64,000 bases of DNA. It comes from Salipiger mucosus DSM 16094 (lineage in GTDB: Bacteria; Pseudomonadota; Alphaproteobacteria; Rhodobacterales; Rhodobacteraceae). A program made the translations under genes and the position numbers. The stretch spans positions 123,822 through 187,821 of the forward strand of contig NZ_KE557282.1 in NCBI RefSeq assembly GCF_000442255.1, read 5' to 3'. The notes beneath the pieces were generated by a model. That model ran no database searches. It worked only from the letters and a program-made list of their open reading frames with translations, and had not been told where the DNA came from. The first letter of the stretch is position 1. Each line of letters opens with the position of its first letter. Shown piece by piece: positions 45,010 through 55,523 of the stretch.

Positions 45010-47115
45010 ATGACGCCCTCCGTGCCCCGCCCGACACGCCTGGCCCTTCTGGTCACCACCGCGCTCACCGGCCCCGCGCTGGCGCAGGACGAGCCCGTCT
45101 ACCTTGGCGAGATCACCATCGACGGCGCCAGCTACGAGACCGAGGACAGCGACAGCTACTCGACCGACCTGGTCTCGGTCGGGGAAAAGGCCACGATGAG
45201 CCCGCGCGAGGTGCCGCAGTCCACCTCGGTGGTGACGCGCAAGCAGATCGACGACGGCGGCTACACCGCGCTGGAAGAGGCGCTGGCCGATACCCCGGGG
45301 ATCATGATCCTCAACAACGACACCGGCCGGTCGTCGATCTTCTCGCGCGGCTACGAGTTCGACTACCTCTACTTCGACGGCCTGCCGGCGCCGGTGAGTT
45401 CGATCTACGGCACGCAGCCCGATCTCTCGATCGTGGACCACATCGAGGTGCTCAAGGGCCCCGCTGGCCTCTTCATCGGCACGGGCGAGCCTGCGGGGTC
45501 GATCAACATGCGTCTGAAGCAGGCGACGGCGACCGAGCCCAAGGGTTACGCGACCCTGTCGGGCGACTCCAACGGGCAGGCACGGGCCGAGGTCGACGTC
45601 TCGGGCGCGCTGAACGAGGAGGGCACGCTGCGCGGCCGCGTGGTGGGGGCCTATGGCGATGGCGGTGATTTCGTCGACGGCGTGGAGAACGGCGTGCGCT
45701 CGCTCTACGGCACGCTGGCCTGGGACGTGACGCCGGACACCGAGCTGACCTTTTCGCTCAGCCACATGCAGCGCGACATCGCGCCTTTCAACGGACTGCC
45801 GACCGATGACGACGGCGACCTGATCTGGACCGATGTCTCTGCCACCACGGGGCCCGACTGGAACGATTTCGAGAACGCCACGACCGACGCCGTGCTGGCG
45901 GCCGAGCATTTCCTCGCCAACGGCGCGCGGGTGAAGTTCTCGATGCGCAAGTCGCGGCAGGAAGCGGATTTCCTCTACGGCTATTCCGGGTCCACCGCCG
46001 ACGAGAACAACATGATCTCGCGGCTGTCCTGGCTGGCGCAGGACTTCGAACAGGACAGCCTTGCCTTCGACGTGCACGCCGAGATGCCTTTCGCGCTGGC
46101 CGGCTGGACCGGCACCGCGATCCTCGGCGCCGACTGGCAGAAGGTCGACAGCACCCGGCACCAGGCGCGCGGGGCGATCTCGGGCAGCTGGGATCTGGAC
46201 GACTGGGACGGCGGCGTTGCCCGGCCGGATGCAAGCTACACCAGCCGCACCGACACCGAGACGACCTCGACCGGGCTCTACTCGCAGGTGCGCCTGTCGC
46301 CGGTGGATGCGCTGACGCTCATCGGGGGCGCGCGGCTGAGCTGGTATGACGGCACCGTCGACTCCAGGACGCTGGCCACCGGCGAGGTCTCGACCGCGCG
46401 TTACGATGTCGAGGCGAAGGTGACGCCCTTTGCCGGCCTGACCTATGACATCACCGACAACGCGACGCTCTACGCCAGCTATTCCGAAATCTTCATCCCG
46501 CAGTCCGAACTGGACGACGACGGCGACCTGCTGGAACCTGTCGAGGGGCGCCAGGTCGAGATCGGGGCCAAGGCCCGGCTGGGCTACGGGCTGGATGTCT
46601 CGGCCGCGCTCTTCGACCTGCGCGAGGTTAACCGGCCCGTCTCCGTCGTGGGCGAGGACTACTACGTCGCCGAGGAGGAGGTCGTCTCGCGCGGGTTCGA
46701 GCTGGAGGTCGCGGGCGAGGTGGCGCCGGATGTCCACCTGGCGGCGGGCTACACCTACACCGATACCGAGTATCTCAACGGCGACAACGAGGGCGATGCC
46801 TTCTCGACCTACACGCCCGAGCACATGTTCAAGCTCACCGGCGCCTACGACGTGACCTCCGGCGCGCTCGAAGGCTGGAGCCTTGGCGGCCGGCTGACCT
46901 GGATGTCGGAGTTCTCCTCGCGCGGGATCGAGGCGCCGGGCTATGGCGTCGTCGACCTGACGGCTTCGCGGACCTTCGCCAACGACCTCGAACTGCGGGT
47001 CGGCATCGATAACGCCTTCGACCGCGACTACTACAGCCGCGTCGGCGGCACGACGGTGTTCAACTTCCGGGGCGAGCCGCGCACCTTCAACGTGTCGCTG
47101 ACCCGCTCGTTCTGA
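45010..47115 (+). CDS. TonB-dependent siderophore receptor
   Basis: A 701-residue outer-membrane receptor. Signal peptide residues 1-25 (LALLVTTALTGPALA), a plug domain (REVPQSTSVVTRKQIDDGGYTALEEALADTPGI, VLKGPAGLFIGTGEPAGSINM) and a beta-barrel ending in Phe (FNVSLTRSF). A TonB box-like region follows the signal. It imports ferric siderophore with TonB energy. The stop overlaps the ATG of the esterase gene, and an AraC gene is divergent. Confidence 0.95.
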   Translation: MTPSVPRPTRLALLVTTALTGPALAQDEPVYLGEITIDGASYETEDSDSYSTDLVSVGEKATMSPREVPQSTSVVTRKQIDDGGYTALEEALADTPGIMILNNDTGRSSIFSRGYEFDYLYFDGLPAPVSSIYGTQPDLSIVDHIEVLKGPAGLFIGTGEPAGSINMRLKQATATEPKGYATLSGDSNGQARAEVDVSGALNEEGTLRGRVVGAYGDGGDFVDGVENGVRSLYGTLAWDVTPDTELTFSLSHMQRDIAPFNGLPTDDDGDLIWTDVSATTGPDWNDFENATTDAVLAAEHFLANGARVKFSMRKSRQEADFLYGYSGSTADENNMISRLSWLAQDFEQDSLAFDVHAEMPFALAGWTGTAILGADWQKVDSTRHQARGAISGSWDLDDWDGGVARPDASYTSRTDTETTSTGLYSQVRLSPVDALTLIGGARLSWYDGTVDSRTLATGEVSTARYDVEAKVTPFAGLTYDITDNATLYASYSEIFIPQSELDDDGDLLEPVEGRQVEIGAKARLGYGLDVSAALFDLREVNRPVSVVGEDYYVAEEEVVSRGFELEVAGEVAPDVHLAAGYTYTDTEYLNGDNEGDAFSTYTPEHMFKLTGAYDVTSGALEGWSLGGRLTWMSEFSSRGIEAPGYGVVDLTASRTFANDLELRVGIDNAFDRDYYSRVGGTTVFNFRGEPRTFNVSLTRSF

Positions 47116-47972
47116 TGCGTCCGGGCCTTGCAGCCACGGCGGCCTGTGTCGCGATGCTGAGCCTCGGTGCCGCGGCGGTTGCCGACCCCGCCCCGCGCGC
47201 CGAAGACCTCGGCGCGGCCTGGACACCGGCGGACACCGCGCAGTTCGAGGTGGGGCCGCCGGAGCACCGGTTCCGGGTGCTCGTCTCCGTCCCCTCGGCC
47301 GAGCCGCCGGCGCAGGGCTACGGCGTCATCTACGCGCTCGACGCGGGCTGGACCTTCGGCACGCTGCGCGACGTGGTCGGGCTGCGTGCGCTCGGCGGCG
47401 CGCAGGGCACGGCGACCCCGACAGTGATCGTCGGCATCGGCTGGCCGGGTGCGAGCCTCGTGGACCTCGACCGTCGCGGCCCGGACCTCGTGGCACGGCC
47501 GCCGCAGGGGGGCGGGCCCGAGGCCACGCTGGAGGTGATCGAGACCGAGCTGATCCCGGCCATCGAGGACCGTCTGCCCGTCGATCCCGCCCGCAGGATG
47601 CTGCTGGGTCACAGCTTCGGCGGCGCCTTCGCGCTGGCGGCGCATGCGCGGCGGCCGGGCCTTTTTTCGCACGTGGCGGCGGGCAGCCCCTCGATCTGGA
47701 CGGACCCCGAAGGCCTGCTCGGCGAGCCGGACCCGAACGGGGCCGAGGTGCTCGTCACCATCGGCGGGCTCGAGGCCCCGGCGGCGGCCGAGGCCGCGAA
47801 CCAGCCCCCGGATCGCGTCGCGCGGCTGCGCGAGCGCGATATGACGGGCCGCGCGAGGCAAATGGCCGAGGCGCTGGGGGCAAAATTCGTTACCTTCCCG
47901 GGCGAAACGCATGGCTCGTCCGTTAGCGCCTTCCTCGCGCGGGCGGTGGCCTTTCTCTGGCAGGCCGGGTGA
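47115..47972 (+). CDS. Alpha/beta hydrolase, exported siderophore esterase-like (IroE/Fes family)
   Basis: A 285-residue alpha/beta hydrolase. Residues 1-23 look like a Sec signal (MLSLGAAAVADP). The nucleophile elbow GHSFGGAF is near residue 165; Asp and His for the triad would lie in the C-terminal part (HGSSV near 265). IroE/Fes-like proteins cut triscatecholate siderophores, here probably in the periplasm after uptake. It overlaps the receptor stop (TGATG) and is co-expressed with it. Confidence 0.82.
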   Translation: MRPGLAATAACVAMLSLGAAAVADPAPRAEDLGAAWTPADTAQFEVGPPEHRFRVLVSVPSAEPPAQGYGVIYALDAGWTFGTLRDVVGLRALGGAQGTATPTVIVGIGWPGASLVDLDRRGPDLVARPPQGGGPEATLEVIETELIPAIEDRLPVDPARRMLLGHSFGGAFALAAHARRPGLFSHVAAGSPSIWTDPEGLLGEPDPNGAEVLVTIGGLEAPAAAEAANQPPDRVARLRERDMTGRARQMAEALGAKFVTFPGETHGSSVSAFLARAVAFLWQAG

Positions 47973-47988
47973 TCCCAACCCGCGCGGC

Positions 47989-50025
47989 TCAGATCGCCTT
48001 GACCAGCCGCAGCGCGTCGTAGATCGCCGCATGGGTGTTGCGCGCGGCGACCGCGTCGCCGATGCGGAACAGCCTGTAGGTGCCCTCGGGGTTGCGCGTG
48101 GCCGCCTGCGGGCGGCCCTCGATCAGCGCCTCGTAGTCGACCTCGCCAAGGTTCGACGAGGCGGGGCGCAGGTCGAAGTAGAGGTCGTCGAGCGGGCGCG
48201 TGCCGTGGTTCACCACCACCTGGTCGACCTCGCGCGTGCGGGTCACGCCGCCGTAGTCGCTGCCGATGGTGGCGCGCAGGGCGTTGCCCTCGCGGTGCAC
48301 GGCGTCGAGCTTCCACGAGACGGTGAAGGTCACGTCCTGCTTTTGCAGCTCGCGCATGGAAGGCGTCAGCGACATCGCCATGACCTCGGGCGAGATGGCG
48401 CGGTCGCGGGTCATGACCTCGACCGAGGCGCCTGTGGCGGCGATCGCCTCGGCCGCCTGCAACGCGGGGTAGTCGCCCGCGTCGTCGTAGATCAGCACGT
48501 TCGATCCGGGCCGCGCGTCGCCCGACAGGATGTCCCAGGCCGAAACCACGAGGTCGTTGCCCTTTTCCAGCACTTCGGTATGGGGCAGGCCGCCGGTAGC
48601 GACGATGACAACGTCCGGCGCGTCGGCCGCGACGGTCTCGGCGTCGGCGAAGCTGTTGAAGCGGAAGGTCACGCCCATCCGGGTGCATTCCTCGAAGCGC
48701 CACTGGATCAGCTGGATCATCTCGTGGCGGCGCGGAGTCTGCGCGGTCAGGCGGACCTGGCCGCCGGGGTCGTTGGCGGCCTCGTGCACGATCACCTCGT
48801 GCCCGCGCGCGGCCGCGACACGCGCCGCCTCGAGGCCGGCGGGCCCGGCGCCCACGATCACCACGCGGCGTTCCCCGGCGGCGGCGGGCACCTCGTGCGG
48901 CTGCTCCAGCTCGCGCCCGGTGGCGGGGTTGTGCAGGCAGAGTGCCATGCCGCCCTGGTAGATGCGGTCGAGGCAGTAGTTGGCGCCGACGCAGGGGCGG
49001 ATGCGCTCTTCCTCGCCGCGCATGATCTTGGCGACGATATGCGGATCGGCCATGTGGGCGCGGGTCATGCCGACCATGTCCAGCTTGCCGCTCGCGATGG
49101 CGTGGCGGGCGGTGGCGACATCCTGGATCTTGGCGGCGTGGAAGGTCGGGAAGTCGGTCGAGGCGCGGATCCGGCCCGCGAAATCGAGATGCGGGGCACT
49201 GCGCATGCCCTGCACGGGGATCAGGTCGGTCAGGCCGGGATCGGTGTCGATATGGCCGCGTACCACGTTGAGGAAGTCGACCATGCCGCAGTCCTTCAGG
49301 CGGTGCGACACGGCCATGCCCTCCTCGGGGCCGTTGCCGCCGGGCAGGCATTCATCCCCCGAGTAGCGCACCCCGACGATGAAGTCGTCGCCCACGCGGG
49401 CCCGGATGGCGCGCAGCACCTCCATCGTGAAATGCAGCCGCGCGTCCAGGTCGCCGCCCCAGGGCGCGTCGAGCGCGTTGGTCAGCGGCGACATGAACTG
49501 CTCCATCAGGTGCCCGTAGGCCTCGAGCTCGATCCCGTCGAGCCCGGCGGCCTGCATCCGCTCGGCGGCATCGGCGTAGTCCTCGATGATGCGGGCGATG
49601 TCCCAGTCCTCGGCCATCTTCGGGAAAGCCCTGTGCGCCACCTCGCGCTCGTGCCCGGCAGAGACGACCGGGAGCCAGTCGCCCTTGTCCCAGCGGGTGC
49701 GGCGGCCAAGGTGGCTGAGCTGGATCATCACCGCGCAGCCGTGGTCGTGGCATTCGTCGGTGAGCGCCTTCATCCAGCCGACGACCTCGTCCTTCCAGGC
49801 CAGGATGTTGTTGAAGACCGGCGGGCTGTCGCGCGAGACGCTGGCCGATCCGGCGGTCATGGTCAGCGCGACGCCGGCGCGCGCCCGCTCCGCGTGATAG
49901 GCCCGGTACCGCTCCTTGGGCATCCCGTCCTCGGGGTAGGCGGGTTCGTGGCTCGAGATCATCAGCCGGTTTTTCAGGGTCAGATGTTTCAGCCGGTAGG
50001 GCTGGAGGAGCGGATCGTTGGTCAT
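47989..50025 (-). CDS. NADH:flavin oxidoreductase/2-enoate reductase-type N-demethylase
   Basis: A 678-residue enzyme. Residues 1-375 form an old-yellow-enzyme TIM barrel (QLSHLGRRTRW, SPLTNALDAPWGGDLDARLHF). Next comes a Cys cluster for a 4Fe-4S centre (IRPCVGANYCLDR and GMALCLHNP), then FAD and NAD domains (VIVGAGPAGLEAARVAAARGHEV). It resembles DgcA and stachydrine/N-methylproline demethylases, which remove methyl groups from quaternary or tertiary amines. A Rieske oxygenase lies nearby. Confidence 0.88.
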   Translation of the reverse strand: MTNDPLLQPYRLKHLTLKNRLMISSHEPAYPEDGMPKERYRAYHAERARAGVALTMTAGSASVSRDSPPVFNNILAWKDEVVGWMKALTDECHDHGCAVMIQLSHLGRRTRWDKGDWLPVVSAGHEREVAHRAFPKMAEDWDIARIIEDYADAAERMQAAGLDGIELEAYGHLMEQFMSPLTNALDAPWGGDLDARLHFTMEVLRAIRARVGDDFIVGVRYSGDECLPGGNGPEEGMAVSHRLKDCGMVDFLNVVRGHIDTDPGLTDLIPVQGMRSAPHLDFAGRIRASTDFPTFHAAKIQDVATARHAIASGKLDMVGMTRAHMADPHIVAKIMRGEEERIRPCVGANYCLDRIYQGGMALCLHNPATGRELEQPHEVPAAAGERRVVIVGAGPAGLEAARVAAARGHEVIVHEAANDPGGQVRLTAQTPRRHEMIQLIQWRFEECTRMGVTFRFNSFADAETVAADAPDVVIVATGGLPHTEVLEKGNDLVVSAWDILSGDARPGSNVLIYDDAGDYPALQAAEAIAATGASVEVMTRDRAISPEVMAMSLTPSMRELQKQDVTFTVSWKLDAVHREGNALRATIGSDYGGVTRTREVDQVVVNHGTRPLDDLYFDLRPASSNLGEVDYEALIEGRPQAATRNPEGTYRLFRIGDAVAARNTHAAIYDALRLVKAI

Positions 50026-50062
50026 GGCGGTCTCCCTTGTCGCCTTCCGGATTCCACAAAAT

Positions 50063-50094
50063 GTTCATCGGTGTCAAGTATGCGTTCATCGATG
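50063..50094. promoter_or_regulatory. Direct repeats GTTCATCGGTG / GTTCATCGATG
   Basis: Two 11-bp copies at 50063-50073 and 50084-50094 differ at one base and start 21 bp apart (two helical turns), between the divergent demethylase and TetR genes. They are a likely operator for the TetR protein. Confidence 0.5.
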
Positions 50095-50139
50095 TATATT
50101 CCTGTTGTCGCCCGGTGGGCGCGGCGATAGGATGCGGCC

Positions 50140-50883
50140 ATGACGACAACGGATGCACAGGACGCGGAGACCGAGGACCGCAAGGGCTGGCGCGGCTCGC
50201 GCGAGCTGTGGCTGGATGCGGCCAAGGCGGCCTTTCTCGACAGCGGACTCGAGGCGGTGAAGATCCAGCCGCTGGCCGCGCGCCTGAACCTGTCGCGCAC
50301 CAGCTTCTACTGGTTCTTCAAGGACCGCGCGGCGATCCTCGGCGCGCTGCTGGACAGCTGGGACGAGACCAACACCGAGGCGCTTGTCGCGGGCTGCGAG
50401 GCCTATGCCGAGACCGTCTCCGAGGCGGTGCTGAACGTGATCGGCGTCTTCCTCGACGAGACGCGGTTCGAGCCTCGTTTCGATCTTGCCGTGCGCGGCT
50501 GGGCGCATCGCTCGGACGCCGTGATGGCGCGGGTGGCGGCGGCGGATGCTCGCCGGCTCGACGCGATCCGGGCGATGTTCGCGCGCTTCGGCTTCGATGC
50601 CGCCGAGGCCGACGTGCGCGCGCGCACCGTCTATCTCGTGCAGGTCGGCTATATCTCCCTGCAGACGCAGGAGAGCCTCGAGGAGCGTATGGTGCGCATC
50701 CCGGCCTACGTGAAGACCTTCGCAGGGCAGGCGGCGACCGAGTCGGAGCTGGCGCGGTTCCGCGCCCGGCTGGGGCTACGAGCCCCGGGGCGGGGCGGAG
50801 GGCTAGCTCAGCGGTGCGCGGCCACCAGCCAGTCGCGAAAGATCCGGGCCCGGCCGGAGGCGCGCGGATGGGTGCGCAGGTAG
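50140..50883 (+). CDS. TetR family transcriptional regulator
   Basis: A 247-residue regulator in the literal frame. The N-terminal helix-turn-helix is LWLDAAKAAFLDSGLEAVKIQPLAARLNLSRTSFYWFFKDR. The last 30 residues are Arg/Gly-rich and overlap the convergent LysR gene by 76 bp. A one-base indel in the CCCCGGGGCGGGGC run near 50783-50797 would give a stop at about 50803, avoiding the overlap. It likely controls the divergent demethylase gene through the repeats at 50063-50094. Confidence 0.87.
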   Translation: MTTTDAQDAETEDRKGWRGSRELWLDAAKAAFLDSGLEAVKIQPLAARLNLSRTSFYWFFKDRAAILGALLDSWDETNTEALVAGCEAYAETVSEAVLNVIGVFLDETRFEPRFDLAVRGWAHRSDAVMARVAAADARRLDAIRAMFARFGFDAAEADVRARTVYLVQVGYISLQTQESLEERMVRIPAYVKTFAGQAATESELARFRARLGLRAPGRGGGLAQRCAATSQSRKIRARPEARGWVRR

Positions 50884-51689
50884 AAGACTTGCGGCGAGGG
50901 CACCCGTTCGGGCACCAGCTGGACCAGTTCGCCGCTGTCGAGAAGCGGCCCGATGAGGCCGGTCCAGCCCAGCACGGCCCCGGCCCCGTCGCGGGCGAGT
51001 TGCAGGGCGATCATGTGGTTGTTGACCGCGATGCGCCGCCCGCCCGGTGGCGGCCACCCGAGCGCGCCCAGCCAGTCGGGCCAGCCGGTCCAGTCGGTCT
51101 CGTCCGCCTGCATGTGGATCAGCGGCGCCGGCAGCAGGTCCTCGACCGAGGCGATGCCCTGCGCCCGGGCGTAGGTGGGAGTGCCCACGGCGACGATCTC
51201 GTCGTGGAAGAGCAGCCGGCAGTCGGGGTCGTCCGCCGGCATGGTGCCGTAGTGGATGCTGAGATCGGCCCGGCCCGAGGGCGCGGCGATATCGCTGACG
51301 ATCTGCGAGACGACGATCTCGGGGCGGGTCTGCCAGAAGGCGGCGATCTGCGGCGTGAGCCAGAAGGCGCTGACGGCGGTGGTGGCCTGCACGATCACGT
51401 CCTCGGTCTCGGCGGGGCCGCGAATTTCGCCGACCGCGTCCGAGATCCCCTCGAACCCGCGTTGCAGCGCCACGAAGAGATAGGCCCCGGTTTCCGTCAG
51501 ATCGACGCCCCGGTGCTGGCGGCGGAAGAGCGGCACGCTCAGCTCGGCCTCGAGCGCCTTGACCTGGTGGCTGATCGCCGCCGGGGTCACGTTGAGCTCG
51601 GAGGCGGCGGCCTTGAAGCTCAAATTTCGGGCAGCCGCCTCGAAGCAGACGAGCGCGGTCATCGAGGGAAGATCGTAGGGGCGGGCCAT
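50808..51689 (-). CDS. LysR family transcriptional regulator (GcvA-like)
   Basis: A 293-residue LysR regulator. The N-terminal HTH has MTALVCFEAAARNLSFKAAASELNVTPAAISHQVKALE as in GcvA, which responds to glycine. The effector domain contains ADLSIHYG near residue 145. Start 51689. It is divergent from the Rieske oxygenase gene and likely its activator, with the TGAATTCA repeats in the spacer as candidate sites. Confidence 0.9.
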   Translation of the reverse strand: MARPYDLPSMTALVCFEAAARNLSFKAAASELNVTPAAISHQVKALEAELSVPLFRRQHRGVDLTETGAYLFVALQRGFEGISDAVGEIRGPAETEDVIVQATTAVSAFWLTPQIAAFWQTRPEIVVSQIVSDIAAPSGRADLSIHYGTMPADDPDCRLLFHDEIVAVGTPTYARAQGIASVEDLLPAPLIHMQADETDWTGWPDWLGALGWPPPGGRRIAVNNHMIALQLARDGAGAVLGWTGLIGPLLDSGELVQLVPERVPSPQVFYLRTHPRASGRARIFRDWLVAAHR

Positions 51690-51726
51690 GCGGTCGTTTT
51701 CCGTCCAGCAGGAGTCGCAAAGGCGA

Positions 51727-53068
<1,342 letters not shown>

Positions 53069-53073
53069 ACGCG

Positions 53074-54138
53074 ATGACCGCCATGACCCCCACGCTTGCG
53101 TTCTGGACCGACGACGAGCCGCTGGAATGCGTCTCGTCGCTGCCCGAGGCGCCCAACGTCGTCACCTTCACCTTCCAGGCGCCCTCGGGCGCGCTGTTCC
53201 GCTTCAAGCCGGGGCAGTTCATCACGCTGGAGCTGCCGGTGCCGGGCGGGCCGCTGCACCGGACCTACACGATCTCGTCCTCGCCCTCGCGGCCGACGGC
53301 GCTGACGATCACAGTCAAGGCGCAGGAGGGCTCGCTCGGGACGCGCTGGATGCTCGACAACCTGCGTCCCGGCGTGCGGCTGCGGGCGACGGGACCGGGC
53401 GGGGCCTTTTCCCACCTGAACCACCCGTCCGAGAAATACCTTTTCATCTCGGCCGGCTCGGGCATCACCCCGATGATGTCGATGACGACCTACATGTTCG
53501 ACGGCGGCCGCGATCCGGACATCGTCTTCATCAACTGCGCGCGGCGCCCCTCCGAGATCATCTTCCGCCAGCGGCTCGAGCACATGGCCTCGCGCATCAC
53601 CGGGATCGAGCTCGCCTGGGTCGTGCAGGACACCGACCGCTACCAGCCCTGGACGGGCTTCCGCGGCCAGTTCAACCAGCTTCTGCTGGGGCTTGCGGCC
53701 TCGGACTACCTCGACCGCGAGGTCTTCTGCTGCGGGCCCGAGCCCTTCATGACGGCGGTGCGCGAGGCGCTGGCGGGTCTCGGCTACGACATGGACCGCT
53801 ACCACCAGGAAAGCTTCCACGCCCCCGTGGGGTCGACCGAGGAGGTGCCCGAGGGCATCACGCTCGACGACGACATCAAGGCGCAGGTCGAGTTCACCGC
53901 GTCGGGTCTCACCATCGAGTGTGCCGAGACCGAGACGCTGCTGGCGGCCGCGCGTTCGGCCGGGCTGGTGATCCCCTCGGGCTGCACCTTCGGCGTTTGC
54001 GGAACCTGCAAGGTGCGCAAGACGGAAGGGCAGGTGCACATGGTGCACAACGGCGGCATCACCGAGGAGGACATCGAGGAGGGCTACATCCTCGCCTGCT
54101 GTTCCAACCCGATGGGCAAGGTCAAGATCGAGGCCTGA
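53074..54138 (+). CDS. Hybrid-cluster NADH oxidoreductase (reductase partner, GbcB/Stc3-like)
   Basis: A 354-residue reductase. The FAD-binding domain has RTYTISSSP near residue 67 and the NAD domain GSGITPMMSM near 128; the C-terminal ferredoxin domain carries CTFGVCGTC and a later Cys (CCSN). It passes electrons from NADH to the Rieske oxygenase, 5 bp upstream. It ends before a 12-bp perfect hairpin. Confidence 0.9.
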   Translation: MTAMTPTLAFWTDDEPLECVSSLPEAPNVVTFTFQAPSGALFRFKPGQFITLELPVPGGPLHRTYTISSSPSRPTALTITVKAQEGSLGTRWMLDNLRPGVRLRATGPGGAFSHLNHPSEKYLFISAGSGITPMMSMTTYMFDGGRDPDIVFINCARRPSEIIFRQRLEHMASRITGIELAWVVQDTDRYQPWTGFRGQFNQLLLGLAASDYLDREVFCCGPEPFMTAVREALAGLGYDMDRYHQESFHAPVGSTEEVPEGITLDDDIKAQVEFTASGLTIECAETETLLAAARSAGLVIPSGCTFGVCGTCKVRKTEGQVHMVHNGGITEEDIEEGYILACCSNPMGKVKIEA

Positions 54139-54180
54139 CTGCCTCTTGCCTGCCGACAAGGCGGGCGCGGCACCGCGACA

Positions 54181-54213
54181 CCCGCCGCCGGCACGTGAGA
54201 AGCCGGCGGCGGG
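54181..54213. terminator. Perfect 12-bp hairpin between convergent genes
   Basis: Arms CCCGCCGCCGGC (54181-54192) and GCCGGCGGCGGG (54202-54213) around ACGTGAGAA, lying 43 bp after the reductase stop and 7 bp before the cytochrome stop. A short T-run (CCTTT) follows on the plus strand. Probably a bidirectional terminator. Confidence 0.75.
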
Positions 54214-54219
54214 GTCCTT

Positions 54220-55407
54220 TCAGCGCAGCAGGTTGAGCGAGGCGAAGTCCGTGTCGAGCTGACCGGCGAGGTCCTCGGCCGAGTCGTAGATCAACTCCAG
54301 CGCGTAGTGCGGGTTGTGCACGTGGATGCCGTGATCGGCGTTCACGAATTTCCAGTTGTAGGCGGCTTTCAGAAGGCGCGGGGTCCAGCTTGCGTATTTG
54401 ATGCGCGACCCGTCGCGTTCGTCGGCCAGCCCGTCGCCATTGGCGTCGGCGAAGAAGTAGGGATAGTGCCCGCCGTCGTAGACGATCGGCGTGCCCGCCA
54501 CCTCTGCGGCGTAGTCCGAGATCAGCGACATCAGCAGCTCGGAGTTCGCCTCGATGTCGCTGCGGATGCCCTTGGATGTGTTGCCGCTGCCGTCATAGCT
54601 CTGGCGCGAGATGCGGATCTCGGCCGGATCGCCGGTCTGGTGGCACATCAGGCAGGTGTCCTGCGTCACCTCGAGGCTGTGCGGATCGTGGCACGAGAGG
54701 CAGGTCGAGACCGGCTTGGCGTGCAGGAAGCGGCCCGTGTAGGTCTTGCCCGGATACTGGTAGCCAAGCCCGCCGTAGCCGCCCAGCGAGCTGGCCGCGG
54801 CGAGCGCGTAGTGCGGATTGACGAAGCCCAGGTCCTCGTTCGGGGAATCCTCGGGCAGCTCGTCCACAGCCTTCGTCACGGAACTGCCCGCCGCGCGGCC
54901 CTGGTGGCAGGTCACGCAGGCCGCTTCGCCGACGATGACGGGGTGATCGACCCCCGAGGACAGCGTGATCTGCTCGACCGCGCCGAGGTTGCGGTTGTGA
55001 CAGGTCTCGCAGTCGACCACGCCGCCCGTCGGCACGGGCTGTTCGGGCAGGCCCGGGGCGCTGCCGTCGAGGCCGTGGAAGGCGCGGAATCCGGCGCCGG
55101 AGTGGCAGGTCGCGCAGACCGGCGGGATGCTGCCCTCCTCGTCCCAGTGCGTGAAGGCCTCGGACGAGGCATCCGAGTGGCCCGAGCGCACCCATGCCGC
55201 GATGGCGCGGGCGTTGGGAATGGTGATCTCGTTTGGCGAGAACGGCCCGCTCGGCGGCATCACGAAGGTCGGCAGGCCCTCGACCGAGTCGATGCTGTTC
55301 GAGGACTGAGCGGCCGCCGGAGGAGCCGCGGTCAGCCCGATGGTGGTCACCGCCGCGACGGCGAGACCATGAAAGAGGCATGTGACGAAATGGCGAATTC
55401 TGGACAT
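54220..55407 (-). CDS. Pentaheme c-type cytochrome
   Basis: A 395-residue exported protein. A Sec signal lies at residues 1-33 (LAVAAVTTIGLTAAPPAAA). Five CxxCH heme sites are at residues 98-102, 133-137, 164-168, 236-240 and 252-256. The C-terminal 130 residues lack heme sites. It is a periplasmic electron carrier or terminal reductase. It is divergent from nqrA by 116 bp, so it may exchange electrons with the NQR complex. I do not recognise a named family. Confidence 0.88.
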   Translation of the reverse strand: MSRIRHFVTCLFHGLAVAAVTTIGLTAAPPAAAQSSNSIDSVEGLPTFVMPPSGPFSPNEITIPNARAIAAWVRSGHSDASSEAFTHWDEEGSIPPVCATCHSGAGFRAFHGLDGSAPGLPEQPVPTGGVVDCETCHNRNLGAVEQITLSSGVDHPVIVGEAACVTCHQGRAAGSSVTKAVDELPEDSPNEDLGFVNPHYALAAASSLGGYGGLGYQYPGKTYTGRFLHAKPVSTCLSCHDPHSLEVTQDTCLMCHQTGDPAEIRISRQSYDGSGNTSKGIRSDIEANSELLMSLISDYAAEVAGTPIVYDGGHYPYFFADANGDGLADERDGSRIKYASWTPRLLKAAYNWKFVNADHGIHVHNPHYALELIYDSAEDLAGQLDTDFASLNLLR

Positions 55408-55523
55408 GGCGATCTGGCTTGATGAATTGGCTTCACACGATATCGTGATCGTATGGGCGCCTCGTGAGTCTCGCAAGCGTCGTGAGCAAAACGGGCGGCA
55501 TATCGAGCGGTAGAGGATACACC

